A stretch of DNA of 6,110 nucleotides from Actinomycetes bacterium (lineage in GTDB: Bacteria > Actinomycetota > Aquicultoria > CAJVYJ01 > JAUVQD01): the NCBI GenBank assembly GCA_030666075.1, contig DAOUYN010000064.1, positions 1 through 6,110 on the forward strand, in the 5' to 3' direction. The notes below the pieces were generated by a model. The model ran no database searches. It saw nothing but the letters and a program-made list of their open reading frames with translations, and had not been told where the DNA came from. This document shows, one piece after another, positions 5,369 to 6,110 of the stretch. The stretch's first letter is position 1, and the number at the start of each line of letters is the position of its first letter. The position numbers were made by a program, and so were the translations under genes.

Positions 5369-5425
5369 AGTTCCAGGGACACGCACCTAACTGGCTACCG
5401 GAATTAGGTACGTGTCCCTGGAACT
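5369..5425. repeat. 57-base near-perfect hairpin, REP/RAYT-type palindrome
   Basis: Two 22-base arms (5369-5390 and 5404-5425) are reverse complements except for one C-A mismatch, around a 13-base loop. The outer part reads AGTTCCAGGGACACG and the loop side CACCTAA. The left arm starts on the base after the SpoIID-family TAG. There is no T-run, so it is not a classic terminator. Hairpins carrying a GGGACACG/CGTGTCCC core near a CCTAA/TTAGG are what I associate from memory with REP-type palindromes moved by Y1 (RAYT) transposases. No transposase is in the window. Confidence 0.8.
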
Positions 5426-5436
5426 ATGAGACCTGC

Positions 5437-5442
5437 TATCAT
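5437..5442 (+). promoter_or_regulatory. -10 element of a probably leaderless polA transcript
   Basis: TATCAT (five of six consensus bases) ends six bases before the GTG start of polA. Transcription would therefore begin at or next to the first base of the start codon. No Shine-Dalgarno is visible between the hairpin and the GTG, which agrees with a leaderless mRNA, a common form in Actinomycetota. No clear -35 is seen, as that region lies within the hairpin's right arm. Confidence 0.5.
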
Positions 5443-5448
5443 AAAGCG

Positions 5449-6110
5449 GTGAGCAAGAAAACTATTCTGATCGACGGAAATAGCCTAGTCTACCGGGCCT
5501 TTTACGCTCTGCCAACCTCGTTGACCTTGCAATCTGGCCTGGTGACGAACGCGGTGTATGGTTTTACTTCCATGCTGATCCGCCTGCTCATCGATGAAAA
5601 GCCTGATGTAGTAGCGGTCGCCTTTGATACGAAGGAACCGACTTGGCGCCACAAACGCTTTGTTGAATACAAAGCTCATCGCGATGCCACGCCCGATGAA
5701 CTCATCCCGCAGTTTCCCTTGGTCAAGGAAGTGCTTTCAGCCCTAAAAATACCCGTCTTCGAGCTGCCCGGCTTTGAGGCCGACGACATCCTGGCTACTC
5801 TGTCCATTAAGGAGCTTTCCAAGGGCGAGGATGTCTTGGTCGTCACTGGCGACAAGGACGCTTTCCAGCTCGTTTCCGATGACGGGATACGGGTGATGAC
5901 GACCCGCAAGGGCATCACTGATATTGTCATCTACGACCGGGGGAAGGTGCACGAACGCTACGGGATCACACCCGAACAGGTCCCGGACTTTCTCGGCCTC
6001 AAGGGCGACTCGTCCGACAATATCCCCGGCGTTCCGGGGGTCGGCGATAAGACTGCCGCCAAGTTATTGCAGCAATTCGACTCCGTCGAAGGTATCTACA
6101 AACACTTTGA
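5449..6110 (+). CDS. polA: DNA polymerase I, 5'-nuclease domain (cut by window end)
   Basis: The first 220 codons, from GTG, encode the 5'-3' exonuclease (FEN-like) domain of DNA polymerase I. It removes RNA primers and displaced flaps during lagging-strand synthesis and excision repair. Visible metal-binding and core residues are D9 (ILIDGNSLVYR), D60 (VAFDTKEPTWR), the YKAHR helix (74-78), E110/D112/D113 (FEADDILATL), D135 and D137 (TGDKDAFQLV), and D187/D190 (KGDSSDN). The helix-hairpin-helix PGVPGVGDKTAAKLL follows at 194-208. All key acidic residues are present, so the nuclease should be active. The frame stays open to the last base; the polymerase part, and any 3'-5' exonuclease region, lie beyond the window. 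The short open frame upstream has no ATG or GTG, which supports this start. Confidence 0.97.
   Translation, partial: MSKKTILIDGNSLVYRAFYALPTSLTLQSGLVTNAVYGFTSMLIRLLIDEKPDVVAVAFDTKEPTWRHKRFVEYKAHRDATPDELIPQFPLVKEVLSALKIPVFELPGFEADDILATLSIKELSKGEDVLVVTGDKDAFQLVSDDGIRVMTTRKGITDIVIYDRGKVHERYGITPEQVPDFLGLKGDSSDNIPGVPGVGDKTAAKLLQQFDSVEGIYKHF

Overview
The window looks like chromosomal DNA of a Gram-positive-type bacterium, most likely an Actinomycetota lineage of moderate GC. Four things suggest this: a LexA box of the Firmicutes/Actinobacteria type (CGAAC-N4-GTTCG), frequent TTG/GTG starts, a SpoIID/LytB-family protein, and a polA start that looks leaderless. The lineage is an inference; no rRNA gene is present to settle it.

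Layout. (1) At the left edge the first 38 codons of a minus-strand gene run off the window. Its promoter is a full consensus one (TTGACA-N16-TATAAT), and a perfect SOS box lies over the predicted transcription start, so this is a DNA-damage-induced gene of unknown identity. (2) Diverging from it at 396-1427 is a compact plus-strand cluster: a four-helix membrane protein (DUF2178-like), an overlapping small Cro/CI-type regulator, and a DUF4190-like membrane protein. A possible 19-codon leader peptide overlaps the first start codon. (3) About 300 bases without a clear gene (1428-1735) hold two inverted repeats, an open segment that may be a gene remnant, and an extended -10 promoter. (4) A small coiled-coil, phasin-like protein overlaps by ATGA with an ABC1/AarF/UbiB-family atypical kinase; this pair ends at a strong hairpin terminator. 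(5) Facing them on the minus strand is a 57-codon gene with an excellent Shine-Dalgarno, which probably shares the terminator. (6) A secreted SpoIID/LytB-domain protein follows. Its stop codon directly abuts a 57-base near-perfect hairpin that resembles a REP/RAYT-type mobile palindrome. (7) The right edge carries the 5'-nuclease domain of DNA polymerase I (polA), cut by the window end.

How the genes fit together. The clear functional units are the regulator plus membrane protein pair and the coiled-coil plus UbiB pair. SpoIID (cell-wall remodelling) and polA (repair and replication) look like ordinary single genes. I see no convincing new defence or mobile system. The most distinctive items are the SOS-controlled gene at the left edge, the small minus-strand gene at 3733-3906, the mobile-type hairpin before polA, and the 24-base perfect palindrome inside the UbiB gene.
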